This document shows, one piece after another, positions 1-8,123 of a stretch of DNA of 64,000 nt. Source of the DNA: Pseudomonadota bacterium. GTDB lineage: Bacteria; Pseudomonadota; Gammaproteobacteria; Steroidobacterales; Steroidobacteraceae. The stretch is from assembly GCA_021847105.1 (NCBI GenBank), contig JAJZUT010000002.1:124001-188000 (forward strand). The letters are read 5' to 3'. How positions within the stretch are numbered: position 1 is the first letter of the stretch; the number at the start of each line of letters is the position of its first letter. The position numbers were made by a program, and so were the translations under genes. The notes under the pieces are model-generated. The model was not told the origin of the DNA and did not search any database. It saw only the letters and a program-made list of their open reading frames with translations.

Positions 1-2
1 GG

Positions 3-293
3 GAACTGACGGAGGAGGCCGGCGTTCGCGCTGCGCAGTGGCGCAGTCTCGGCACGTACCTGAGCTCTCCGGGCGTATTCAGCGAGGTTTTGCATCTGTT
101 TCTCGCCACCGAACTCGACACGGCCGCTGCGGCACCGGAGCAGGCCGAGGTCATCGAAGTGCACTGGATCGAGTTCGAGGAGGCCTGCCAGTGGGCCGAA
201 CGCGGCGAGATCCGCGACGGCAAGACCGCCATCGGGTTGCTCCGCGCCCGCTACGTCCTGTCGCCGGGAGCCCCGGGCGAGGCGCCACGCTAG
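3..293 (+). CDS. Nudix hydrolase, C-terminal part (5' end outside window)
   Basis: The open frame enters from the left edge and ends at a TAG at 291-293. The first visible residues, ELTEEAGV, are the second half of a Nudix box (REx2EExGx motif), which binds Mg2+ and hydrolyses nucleoside-diphosphate-linked substrates. The following segment with SSPGVFSEVLHLFLA fits the ADP-ribose pyrophosphatase/NudF-like branch, but the substrate cannot be fixed from a fragment. About 96 residues are visible; the N-terminal half and the start codon lie upstream. It converges on the minus-strand gene that ends at 307. Confidence 0.8.
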   Translation, partial: ELTEEAGVRAAQWRSLGTYLSSPGVFSEVLHLFLATELDTAAAAPEQAEVIEVHWIEFEEACQWAERGEIRDGKTAIGLLRARYVLSPGAPGEAPR

Positions 294-306
294 CGCCCGA
301 CACGGC

Positions 307-966
307 TCAGGCAAGCCGCTCGATATGCGCCCGCTTGCGCGCGTTGGTGTAGCGATAAAAGCGGCGTAGCTCGGCGAGCACCTCATCCTCGGCCCCGCGG
401 CTCGCCCCATGTAGCTGCTGTTCGATCCGCCGGCAGAAGCGCTCGGCATAGCGGCTCGCGTGCCTATACAGTTCGTCACGACCATCCGCGAACCGCGGCT
501 CGATGCGTGTCCGCTCAAACAGCAGCCGTCGCAGTTCGGCCGGAAAGTGCTGCGGAGTCTGCCGGCGCATCAGCCAATAGCTCGCCACATACTTGTCCAC
601 CTCCGCCTGCATCTCGAGCTCGAGCAGCGACACCGGGCGGTCGTGACTCGCATTCCAGGCGAGATACAGGAAGTGACTCACCCCCTCGAGCGCGGTCCAC
701 CAGTCCGCGACGTTGCCGTCATGCAGACGGACCATGGGATCCTCCCGTCCCAGCCGCTCGAGCAGCCCCGGATCGAGATACAGCGACATCGCCACTTCCT
801 CGTCCGCCTCGCCCGGCTGCGCCACGATGAGATCCTCCGCGCCGCTGCGCCTGCGCACCTCCGGCGGCAGACACGCCCGATCAGTCACCAGGAAATCGTA
901 CACATCGTAAGCCACGGCCAGATCGTAGATGCCGCCGATCAGCTGCTGCAGGCTGCTCAGGATCAT
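307..966 (-). CDS. Conserved hypothetical protein, 219 aa, coupled to the gene before it
   Basis: I do not recognise a family. The protein is predicted soluble, rich in acidic residues and aromatic/Leu helices, with a WWTALEGVSHFLYLAW segment and a basic C-terminus; no signal peptide or membrane helix is visible. The frame is open further upstream to 1071, but the ATG at 966 is preferred: it lies 5 bases after the TGA (972-974) of the upstream gene, so the two are almost certainly translated from one mRNA. It is the last gene of a minus-strand run that includes an ATP-grasp ligase and a zinc metallopeptidase. Codon use matches its neighbours. Function unknown. Confidence 0.7.
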   Translation of the reverse strand: MILSSLQQLIGGIYDLAVAYDVYDFLVTDRACLPPEVRRRSGAEDLIVAQPGEADEEVAMSLYLDPGLLERLGREDPMVRLHDGNVADWWTALEGVSHFLYLAWNASHDRPVSLLELEMQAEVDKYVASYWLMRRQTPQHFPAELRRLLFERTRIEPRFADGRDELYRHASRYAERFCRRIEQQLHGASRGAEDEVLAELRRFYRYTNARKRAHIERLA

Positions 967-971
967 GCGCT

Positions 972-1628
972 TCAGTGCAGCGCGCCAAGCGCGCTGCCCG
1001 GATGGGCAGTTGGCTCGACCCCGAGGCGCTTCAGGAGCGCATAGCTGCGCCGGCTGCCGGTTTTCACCCACAGCTCGTAGAGGCGCAGAATGTCGCGGTC
1101 GGAGTGCGCGTAGCCGGCCTCGCTCAGCTCGTTCAGCGCATCGACCATGGGCTGAAATTTAGCTGCGAGCTCGGCAAACACCTGACCGAGCACACGCCCG
1201 CGGCGCACGCCCTCAGGCACCGGCACCCCGGGCGCGCTCAGCCCGCGCGCGAGCGAGCCATAGGCGCAGCCGCCCATCGCGATGTGATAGTCGATATCGA
1301 TCAGCTTGCGCGCGAAGCCTCGTGCGAAGAACCCGGCGATGAACAGCGAGACATCGCCGAGACGCTGCAAGCCGCGCTCGCGCTCGACGCGGCTGTGTGC
1401 CTCGAGTGCCTCGGAGAGCATCACCACCAGGGGCTTCAGACGCAATCCCTCGGCAGTTTGCTCGAACAGCGCCTCGGAACGGGCAAACAGGGTGAGCAGA
1501 TTGACCACGTAGTGCTCGGTCTGATCCTCGATTGCGAGATGCTGATTGGCGAGCACGCCATGCAGCGCGTCCTTGAAGTATTCCTTCAGGTTGGCGACCG
1601 GCTGAATTCGGCTCAACATGGATGGCAT
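972..1628 (-). CDS. Conserved hypothetical protein, 218 aa
   Basis: No family recognised. It appears soluble and alpha-helical. A central segment with FIAGFFARGFARKL and the following Gly/Ala-rich HIAMGGCAYGSLARG are its most distinctive features, and the C-terminus ends in a basic helix. The ATG at 1628 is chosen because a GGAG lies 8 bases upstream; the GTG immediately before it (1631) is possible. It precedes the 219-aa gene at 307-966 with a 5-base gap and follows the ATP-grasp gene after about 180 bases on the same strand. It is not visibly paralogous to its downstream partner. Function unknown. Confidence 0.7.
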   Translation of the reverse strand: MPSMLSRIQPVANLKEYFKDALHGVLANQHLAIEDQTEHYVVNLLTLFARSEALFEQTAEGLRLKPLVVMLSEALEAHSRVERERGLQRLGDVSLFIAGFFARGFARKLIDIDYHIAMGGCAYGSLARGLSAPGVPVPEGVRRGRVLGQVFAELAAKFQPMVDALNELSEAGYAHSDRDILRLYELWVKTGSRRSYALLKRLGVEPTAHPGSALGALH

Positions 1629-1806
1629 CACCTCATCTCCGGCATGTCATCAATGGCAACGGCAGCCGGCACTCAAAGTTGACCACACACGGCAGGAAAA
1701 ACCGCGAGCCCGTGCTCATTTTAGCGAGCGTTCCTGCAGCTTTGCCACGGCCGCAGTTGGCAGCGGCCGACAGAGAGTGCTAACAAGCGCCCCGACCGGT
1801 ACGATC

Positions 1807-2829
1807 TCAGCGCCACAGCGCGCGATAGGCGAGTCCGAGTGACATCAGCCGCTCGAGCAGCTCAGGGTATTCAACGCCGGCCGCAAGCGCCGACTCGGCG
1901 AAGTCCTCGCCTTCCTCCAGGTTGGGATTGGCGTTGGCCTCAAGCGCGTAGACCCGCCCGTCGGCGGTGAGGCGAAAATCCATGCGCGCGTAGCCGGACA
2001 GCCCGAGCACTCGGTAGATGCGGCGAGAGAGCTTGTCGAGCTGCGCCTCGACACCGGCCGGCAGGTCCGTTGCCTTGCGCGTGGTAATCCCGTAACGGTC
2101 GCGATAGGCCCGGTCCCACTTCACCTTGCGGGTGGCGATCCCCGGCAGCGACTCCGGCATGCTGCCGAATACCATCTCCCACACCGGCAGGCGCGTCAGG
2201 CGGTCGTTGCCGAGCACCCCGACGTACAGCTCGCGTCCGGCAATGTACTCCTCGACCAGCGCATCGGAGCCGACCTGCTCGTAGATGAACTCCACGCGCT
2301 CCTTCAATCGCGCCGCGTCCTCGACCACCGACGCCTGCGCAATGCCGAGCGAGGCATCCTCGGTCGCCGACTTCACGAACAGAGGATAGACGAGCTTGCG
2401 CGGCGCGCGCACGCGCGTGCCGCGCCGGAAGACCGCGAAGCGTGGCGTCGAAATGCGGTGATAGGCGAGCAGCTGCTTGCTGATCGGCTTGTCGCGCGAG
2501 AGCAGCAGACCACGGGGATTGCAGCCGGTGTACGGCTGACGCAGCAGCTCCAGGTAGGCCACGACGTTCTGATCGTACGTGACGATGCCGTTGAATTCCT
2601 CGAGCAAATTAAAGACGATGTCGGGCTTCCATTCGGCGATCGCCACTCGCATCTCGGTCAGGCTGTCGAGCACGCCGAGACACCGCACGTCGTGGCCGCT
2701 TCGGCGCAGCGTCGTGGTGACGTCATACTCGGTACGCCACTCGTCGATTTCCTTCTCGGAATGCCCCTCGAGAGTCGAGGGAGGCACCAGGCTGGAGTGC
2801 ATCACGACGAGCGTGCGCTGTTTTTTCAT
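1807..2829 (-). CDS. ATP-grasp ligase related to D-alanine-D-alanine ligase
   Basis: This 340-aa protein has the ATP-grasp layout: an N-terminal pre-ATP-grasp Rossmann-like half (residues 1-115), an ATP-binding lobe with VEEYIAGREL, and the C-terminal metal/ATP signature LEANANPN, with E297 and N299 as likely Mg2+ ligands. Such enzymes activate a carboxylate as acyl phosphate and join it to an amine or thiol. It resembles D-Ala-D-Ala ligase but is not linked to mur/fts genes, so Ddl itself is unlikely. Its ATG overlaps the stop of the upstream metallopeptidase (ATGA, 2826-2829), meaning translational coupling. The substrate is unknown; an amino-acid or peptide ligase is inferred. Confidence 0.85.
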   Translation of the reverse strand: MKKQRTLVVMHSSLVPPSTLEGHSEKEIDEWRTEYDVTTTLRRSGHDVRCLGVLDSLTEMRVAIAEWKPDIVFNLLEEFNGIVTYDQNVVAYLELLRQPYTGCNPRGLLLSRDKPISKQLLAYHRISTPRFAVFRRGTRVRAPRKLVYPLFVKSATEDASLGIAQASVVEDAARLKERVEFIYEQVGSDALVEEYIAGRELYVGVLGNDRLTRLPVWEMVFGSMPESLPGIATRKVKWDRAYRDRYGITTRKATDLPAGVEAQLDKLSRRIYRVLGLSGYARMDFRLTADGRVYALEANANPNLEEGEDFAESALAAGVEYPELLERLMSLGLAYRALWR

Positions 2830-3869
2830 AATGGAATATGCGGCGTCTCTCCCTGAGAGTACAACGACACCAGCCGCTCCAGCAGCCAGCGGGAAACGTG
2901 CACCGCGTCGCGACGGCTGCCGCGTATGTACAGTTGCAATGCCTCGCTTCGATCAATCATCGTGCGCATGATTTCCTGCACACTATAGCGCGGCAGGCCA
3001 AGCTCACGCGAGACCGCAACGCACAGCGCCCGCTGGTGTGCGCGCAGCAGTGTCGCGGCGCGCACGGCGTCCTTGCGCGGCCGCTCCAGGCTAAACAACC
3101 ATTGCAACATCGCATCGACCATGCTGCGCCGATATTGATGATAGCGGGCCGTCTTACGCCGATAATGCTGCGCGAGCGTGCGCGTGTTGGTATCGATGGG
3201 CTCGATGCGCGTGCGGATCCGCACCGGCGCGGGCCGCTCGCGCACCTCGGTCATCAAGTCATCGACGACCTGCAGTTTGCGCACTGCCGGCCATTCGGCG
3301 TAGCGCTTGCGCCAAGCCGAGTGCGGCGTGAGCCACACCGCGAACGTCTCGGCGAAATCCTCGGTGGGATGCGCCTGCGCATACCAGTCGCCGAGGTGAT
3401 GGACGTAGCGACGACTTCCTGGACGTGCCTTGTAGCGGTCCGGATAGCGGCGCGATGCTGGCCCGAAGGCCTCGCGCCAGCGCTTGCGGCGGCGCAGGCG
3501 GTAGGCATTGTCGAGCGCGTGCCCGGCTTCGTGGCGCAGAATGCGCATGAACCAGCGCGAATTGCCGCCTTCGACCTGGCCCATGATGCTGCGCTCGAGC
3601 CGCGCCAGACGCGGATGTGCGAGGTAGAACGGCACGGCGATCCCCGGCACCCCGTCCGGAGAGAACCACTCCTCGGCGAGCCAGATATGCGGCCGGAAGC
3701 GAATGCCACGCGCGCGCAGCTCCTCATACAGCCGTCGCGCGCCGCGCTCGATGTGCGAATCGCGCACGCTCAGGCCTAGGTCGCAAAAGCGCAGTTGCAG
3801 CAATTGCTCATCGCTGAGGCGTGCCCAAGCCGGGGGCCGCCGCCGGGTACGGGGTGTGCTCATAGGCAT
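2826..3869 (-). CDS. Putative zinc metallopeptidase (HEAGH)
   Basis: The 347-aa protein has no signal peptide. It carries a gluzincin-like HExxH motif, HEAGH, with H113, E114 and H117 as ligands and general base. A second acidic motif, EDFAETFA (E170-A177), probably supplies the third zinc ligand. This pairing resembles the 'putative zinc-binding metallo-peptidase' (Peptidase_Mx-like) families. The C-terminal third is basic and helical. Two in-frame ATGs (3869, 3863) are possible starts. It overlaps the ATP-grasp gene by 4 bases, so a peptidase and a ligase are made in step. The cognate substrate is unknown. Confidence 0.8.
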   Translation of the reverse strand: MPMSTPRTRRRPPAWARLSDEQLLQLRFCDLGLSVRDSHIERGARRLYEELRARGIRFRPHIWLAEEWFSPDGVPGIAVPFYLAHPRLARLERSIMGQVEGGNSRWFMRILRHEAGHALDNAYRLRRRKRWREAFGPASRRYPDRYKARPGSRRYVHHLGDWYAQAHPTEDFAETFAVWLTPHSAWRKRYAEWPAVRKLQVVDDLMTEVRERPAPVRIRTRIEPIDTNTRTLAQHYRRKTARYHQYRRSMVDAMLQWLFSLERPRKDAVRAATLLRAHQRALCVAVSRELGLPRYSVQEIMRTMIDRSEALQLYIRGSRRDAVHVSRWLLERLVSLYSQGETPHIPL

Positions 3870-3934
3870 ACCGGCCCCTGCGGGTGGTGCGCACGGGGCG
3901 GCACCCCCGAGCTTAGCAGCGCGCGCGCGCCCGT

Positions 3935-5386
3935 TCAGCCCAATTGGACCAGCGCACGGGCGAGCAACCGGTCGGCGAAGGACTCGATGAGCGGCGCACG
4001 CCGCAACGCCTCGCGCCAGGCGGCCGGAATGCCGCTCGCACCGTAGAAGGCCCCGGCCAGCTGGCCACAGGCCGCCGCCGTGACATCCGAATGACCCCCC
4101 AGATTGGCCGCATGCAGCACGGCTTCGCGAAAGCTGCCGGCCACGGCAAAGGCTTCGAATGCGCCCGCAAGCACCTGGGTGACGCCCTTGCCGGCGCGCG
4201 GCCCGGACACGCCGGTGTGCTCGGCGAGGATGCGAGCCTTCGGCTCGCCGTTCACAGCAGCGAGCAGGGCGCGCGCGAGCTCACCGCACGCAGCGAGGAC
4301 TGCATTGACCTGACAGGTCGTGCGCGCCGCCTCGCGCGCCAGCCGGACCGCCTCCTGCGGATCCGGGAAGCCGAACAGCACGGCCGGCGCCACCCGCGCG
4401 AGCGGCTCCGGATCGAGCTGGGCCGGATCATGCGATCCAGAATACGGCTGCTGTCGCCACCCGGCCATGGCGAGCGCCCGGGCAGTGCTCGCGGTAATTC
4501 CGAGGCACTGGCCTGTCGCCGACAGATACCCCTCGCGCTGCCAACGCCGGTACCGTTCCACCTGGTCGGCCGGATCGAGCCCGTCACACTCGAGCAGGCT
4601 GTCGGCCAGGCACAGCGCCATGGCCGTATCGTCGCTCCAGCCCCCGCGCGGCAGCGCGAAAGGTCCGCCGCCGAGCAGATCGGCCACCGGTGGGAAGGTG
4701 CCCGGACGACGGTACTGGGTCGCCGCCGCCACCGCATCGCCGACTGCCAGTCCGAGCAATGCGCCGAGGAAGCGCTCGCGCAATGCCCGTGCCGCTGCCA
4801 GCGCCGCAGGATCGAACAGTGGGTCGGATGCTGAGACCGCCGGCGGTGCGGCCGACCCCACGGACACCGGGAGCGGCCGAGCTATCCAGGCGCGCACGTA
4901 CTCGCTTTGCGCCTCGGTCTCCGGAATCCGCGCCCAGTCCCGTGACCGCTCTGACTGCTGCCACAGGCGCGCAAGCTCCTCGAGCGCCGCCTCACCGCTC
5001 AGTCCGCGCTCGACCAGCAGACAGCCGATGACTGTAGCGGTACGGCCGATGCCGGCACGGCAGTGCACGTAACAGGGCCGGCCTGCCGCGAGCGCCTCAT
5101 GCAGGCAGTCGAGGATCTCGCACATGTGCTCACGCCGCGCGGGCAGCCCATGATCGGGAATCGGCTTGCGATGGTATTCGATGGCGAGCGGCAGCGCGTC
5201 ATCGTAGCCGGCAATCTCCCCAGGCTCGGTCAGATCGATGATCGTCTGAATGCCGGCAGCGCGCAATCGAGCGAGGCGCCCCTCCGTGGCCTGCGGACCG
5301 GCCGCGGCGGGGTGCTCGCCGGCGAGCACCCCGCCCGGATACACCCAGTAGGCATTGGCGAGCGGCGGCGCGGGTGCAGCATCCAT
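3935..5386 (-). CDS. Fusion: dual-specificity phosphatase + ADP-ribosylglycohydrolase
   Basis: A single 483-aa frame joins two catalytic domains. Residues about 10-165 form a tyrosine/dual-specificity phosphatase with the CX5R loop HCRAGIGRT (Cys109). Residues about 200-483 are an ARH/DraG fold that removes ADP-ribose: the first metal motif GGWSDDT (D252, D253) is intact. The usual C-terminal GGDTDT-type motif reads GGHSDV (430-435), so one Asp is His and the Thr is Val, while D434 is kept. A Pro/Ala/Ser linker (about 171-190) separates the domains. It starts 17 bases after ttcA. Whether the ARH half is active is uncertain; it may bind rather than hydrolyse. Confidence 0.88.
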   Translation of the reverse strand: MDAAPAPPLANAYWVYPGGVLAGEHPAAAGPQATEGRLARLRAAGIQTIIDLTEPGEIAGYDDALPLAIEYHRKPIPDHGLPARREHMCEILDCLHEALAAGRPCYVHCRAGIGRTATVIGCLLVERGLSGEAALEELARLWQQSERSRDWARIPETEAQSEYVRAWIARPLPVSVGSAAPPAVSASDPLFDPAALAAARALRERFLGALLGLAVGDAVAAATQYRRPGTFPPVADLLGGGPFALPRGGWSDDTAMALCLADSLLECDGLDPADQVERYRRWQREGYLSATGQCLGITASTARALAMAGWRQQPYSGSHDPAQLDPEPLARVAPAVLFGFPDPQEAVRLAREAARTTCQVNAVLAACGELARALLAAVNGEPKARILAEHTGVSGPRAGKGVTQVLAGAFEAFAVAGSFREAVLHAANLGGHSDVTAAACGQLAGAFYGASGIPAAWREALRRAPLIESFADRLLARALVQLG

Positions 5387-5403
5387 CCGGCGTCAGCGGC
5401 CCC

Positions 5404-6258
5404 TCAGGCGACCTCGTAGCGCTCTTCGAGGCGCAGCTCCTCGGCGAGACTCATCGCATCGATGCGCCGTCCCTCGAGGCCCGCGAAATCGAACAGCCGC
5501 GTATCGGCCAGCGTGCCGGGCTCCACATGCCGCAGCGCCGAGAAGATGCTCTCGGTGCGCCCGGGATAGGACCGCTCCCACTCGGCGAGCATGCGCTTGA
5601 CGGCTACGCGCTGCAGGTTGTCCTGCGAGCCGCACAGCTTGCAGGGAATGATCGGGAAGCGACGGCCCCGCGCGTAGCGTTCGATGTCCCGCTCCGCGAC
5701 GTAGGCCAGCGGTCGGATCACCACCTGCCGGCCATCCTCGGAGAGCAGCTTCGGGGCCATGGCCTTCAATCGCCCGCCGAAGAACAGGTTGAGGAACAGC
5801 GTCTCGACAATGTCGTCGCGGTGATGGCCGAGGGCGATCTTGGTGATCCCATGCTCGGCGGCGAAGCGATACAGCGCACCCCGCCGCAGACGCGAGCACA
5901 GGCCGCACAGCGTGCGCCCCTCGGGCACCACGCGTTTGACGACGCGGTAGGTGTCCTGCTCGATGATGTGAAACGGCACGCCGAGACCGGTCAGATACTC
6001 CGGCAGTACGTGCGCGGGAAAGCCGGGCTGTTTCTGATCGAGATTGACCGCCAGCAGCTCGAAGCGCACCGGCGCGCTGCGCTTGAGCGACAGCAGGATG
6101 TCGAGCAGCGTGTACGAATCCTTGCCCCCAGAGAGGCACACCATCACCCGGTCGCCTTCGCCGATCATGGCGAAATCCTCGACCGCCTTGCCCACCTGCC
6201 CGCGCAATTTCGCCTGCAGCCGCGCCAGCGTCCGCGACATCGTCACCGCCGCATTCAT
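5404..6258 (-). CDS. ttcA: tRNA 2-thiocytidine(32) synthetase TtcA
   Basis: TtcA adds sulfur to C32 of certain tRNAs using ATP and a [4Fe-4S] cluster. The 284-aa protein has the PP-loop SGGKDS (43-48), a CxxC pair (C118, C121) and later cysteines C206/C209, one of which should be the third cluster ligand. [14 protein letters not shown] is the conserved TtcA core. Its length is close to other TtcA proteins, with a shorter N-terminus than E. coli. The ATG directly follows the TAG of the upstream M32 peptidase gene (TAGATG), consistent with one transcript. Confidence 0.96.
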   Translation of the reverse strand: MNAAVTMSRTLARLQAKLRGQVGKAVEDFAMIGEGDRVMVCLSGGKDSYTLLDILLSLKRSAPVRFELLAVNLDQKQPGFPAHVLPEYLTGLGVPFHIIEQDTYRVVKRVVPEGRTLCGLCSRLRRGALYRFAAEHGITKIALGHHRDDIVETLFLNLFFGGRLKAMAPKLLSEDGRQVVIRPLAYVAERDIERYARGRRFPIIPCKLCGSQDNLQRVAVKRMLAEWERSYPGRTESIFSALRHVEPGTLADTRLFDFAGLEGRRIDAMSLAEELRLEERYEVA

Positions 6259-7773
6259 CTATGCCGCCTCGCTCGCCACCGGCTCGAGGTATTTGGCCTC
6301 CGCATAACGGATGTACGCCGCCGCCGAGAGCGGCTTGCGCGTCGCAGCGCGCAGCAGATCCTGCACCGGCACCTTCGCGGCGAGTCCGTGCACGTTGGCG
6401 CGCAGCCAGCCGAGCAGCCCGGTGAACTCCCCGCGCGCAAGCTGCTCATCGAGCGCTGGCACATCGTTGCGCAGACTTTCGTAGAGCTGCGCGGCGATCA
6501 CGGCGCCGAGCGCGTACGAGGGGAAGTACCCGAAGGATCCAACCGCCCAGTGCACATCCTGCAAACAGCCCTCGGTGTCGTTGGTCGGACGGATGCCCAG
6601 ACGCTGCTGCATGCCGGCATTCCACGCCTCGGGCAATTCGCGCACCGAGAGTTCGCCGAAGAGCAGCTGTCTCTCGAGCTCATAGCGCAACAGGATGTGC
6701 AGCGGATAGGTCAGCTCATCGGCATCGACCCGAATCAGGCCGCGCTTGACACGAGTCAGGTGCGCGTAGATGTTCTCCGCGTCCCACTCCGGTCCACTCA
6801 CGCCGAAGTGCTTCGTCAGCAGCGGCTGCACGTAGCGCACGAACGGGCGGCTGCGGCAGACGATCATCTCCATCAGCAGCGACTGGCTCTCCTCAAGGGC
6901 CATGCCACGGTCGCGGCCGACCGGCTGGTCGCGCCAGTCCTGCGGCAGTCCGAGGTCATACATCGCGTGCCCGGTCTCATGCAGCGCCCCGAGCAAGCCG
7001 GTGAACGGATCTCCCGCATCGAGACGGGTCGTCACGCGGATATCGCCCGGCACGCCCTCCGTGAACGGATGCTCGCTTTCATCGAGCCGGCCGCGATCGA
7101 ATGGAAAGCCGATCTGCTTCATCACCTCGACGATCAGCGCACGCTGCTTGACGGGGGCAAACTTGCCCGTGAGCGGCAGCGGCGGCCGGTTCTCCTGTGT
7201 CGCAATCGCCTCGCGGATCAGCGCCGGCAGACGGCGCGAGAGGGCCTTGAACATCAGCTCGATGTCGGCGGTGGTGATGCCCGGACTGAACTCATCGACC
7301 AGCGCATCGTAGGGGCCGAGATTGAGCGCCTGACCGAGCAAGGCCGCCTTGTCGCGCACCAGATGCACGACCTCCTCCAGGTGCGGCGCAAACAGATCGA
7401 ATCGCCCCTGCGCGCGCGCGTCGAGCCAGCACACCTCGGCCCGCGAGACCGCCTTGGTGAGGCGCGAGATGAGCGACACCGGCGTCGCGATCGCATGGTC
7501 GCGCTCGCGGCGCATCTCACGCAGATTGGCGATCTGCCAGTCCTCCAGGCCCTGTTCGTTGGCCTGGGCCCGATCGAGCAGCCGGCTGATGCGCGGGGCG
7601 GTGAGCAGCGCATGGTGTTCAGTCTCGAGCGCCGCGAGCTGCTCGCCGCGGATATCGGCGCTACCGCGCGGCATCATGACTGCCGCATCCCAGCGCAGCA
7701 GCGACAGCGCACCGCGCAAGGCATGCAGTCGCTTGAATTCCTGCTCGAGCTGTTTGTACGGGGAAGCCGACAT
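6259..7773 (-). CDS. Carboxypeptidase M32 (Taq-type)
   Basis: This 504-aa cytoplasmic metallocarboxypeptidase has the M32 active site HETGH (H265, E266, H269). It also has the family signatures NIYAHLTRVKRGLIR and GILPTND-like GIRPTND near the C-terminus. M32 enzymes release C-terminal residues from peptides with broad specificity. Its length matches the family (about 500 aa). It heads a minus-strand run of seven genes ending at 307. The next gene, ttcA, starts at the stop codon. Confidence 0.95.
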   Translation of the reverse strand: MSASPYKQLEQEFKRLHALRGALSLLRWDAAVMMPRGSADIRGEQLAALETEHHALLTAPRISRLLDRAQANEQGLEDWQIANLREMRRERDHAIATPVSLISRLTKAVSRAEVCWLDARAQGRFDLFAPHLEEVVHLVRDKAALLGQALNLGPYDALVDEFSPGITTADIELMFKALSRRLPALIREAIATQENRPPLPLTGKFAPVKQRALIVEVMKQIGFPFDRGRLDESEHPFTEGVPGDIRVTTRLDAGDPFTGLLGALHETGHAMYDLGLPQDWRDQPVGRDRGMALEESQSLLMEMIVCRSRPFVRYVQPLLTKHFGVSGPEWDAENIYAHLTRVKRGLIRVDADELTYPLHILLRYELERQLLFGELSVRELPEAWNAGMQQRLGIRPTNDTEGCLQDVHWAVGSFGYFPSYALGAVIAAQLYESLRNDVPALDEQLARGEFTGLLGWLRANVHGLAAKVPVQDLLRAATRKPLSAAAYIRYAEAKYLEPVASEAA

Positions 7774-8123
7774 TGGATACGTCCCGGGCCGCCGGCCGCG
7801 AACCGCACGCCGGTCCCGCAGGAGCGCGCCCCAAAAGCGCCGATGGACTGCGGTAGTCTACCAGTGGGCGCCCGAATCCCCCTGACTCATCGCAAAAAAA
7901 GCTTATTTTTCAATAAGATGCCCATAAACGGCTGGCTTGACAGCGTGCCATGTCCGAGCCGCACCGAACGAGGCGGCGCACTCTTTCGGTACACTCGGCC
8001 TTACAGCCAGGGCCAGCGGGCCACGGCGATTCCGATCCCGATCGAGACCGCGAGCAGCACAGCGAGGACCAGACCAATGAGGAAGCGGCGCATTCGTCCG
8101 ATGATAAACCGGAGTGCAGGTGG
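7774..8123. other. Divergent intergenic region between M32 peptidase and glgA
   Basis: These 350 bases lie between two divergent genes. They contain a locally AT-rich stretch at 7894-7920, where CTTAT and ATAAG bracket TTTTCA, next to an A7 run. They also contain an isolated TTGACA at 7937-7942 without a convincing -10, and a 30-codon frame for a hydrophobic peptide (8001-8093, listed separately). No clear terminator or riboswitch is visible. Confidence 0.4.
8001..8093 (-). CDS. Possible 30-aa single-span membrane peptide
   Basis: A short frame encodes MRRFLIG followed by about 20 uninterrupted hydrophobic residues and ends RWPWL. That is the topology of a small inner-membrane protein with a positive-inside N-terminus. 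Its codons are the G/C-ending ones used by its neighbours. Against it: the ATG at 8093 has only a weak GGA upstream, and the frame lies just 30 bases from the divergent glgA start, leaving little room for a promoter. It could be a remnant or chance. No function can be assigned. Confidence 0.33.
   Translation of the reverse strand: MRRFLIGLVLAVLLAVSIGIGIAVARWPWL

Noticed and set aside
1807..2829. ATP-grasp gene as the cell-wall ddl
   Set aside because: No mur or fts neighbours, and it is coupled to a metallopeptidase. The N-terminal half departs from Ddl.
7937..7955. TTGACAGCGTGCCA resembling the LacI operator, near glgA
   Set aside because: Only the first half-site matches; the second half is out of register and there is no -10 at a suitable distance.
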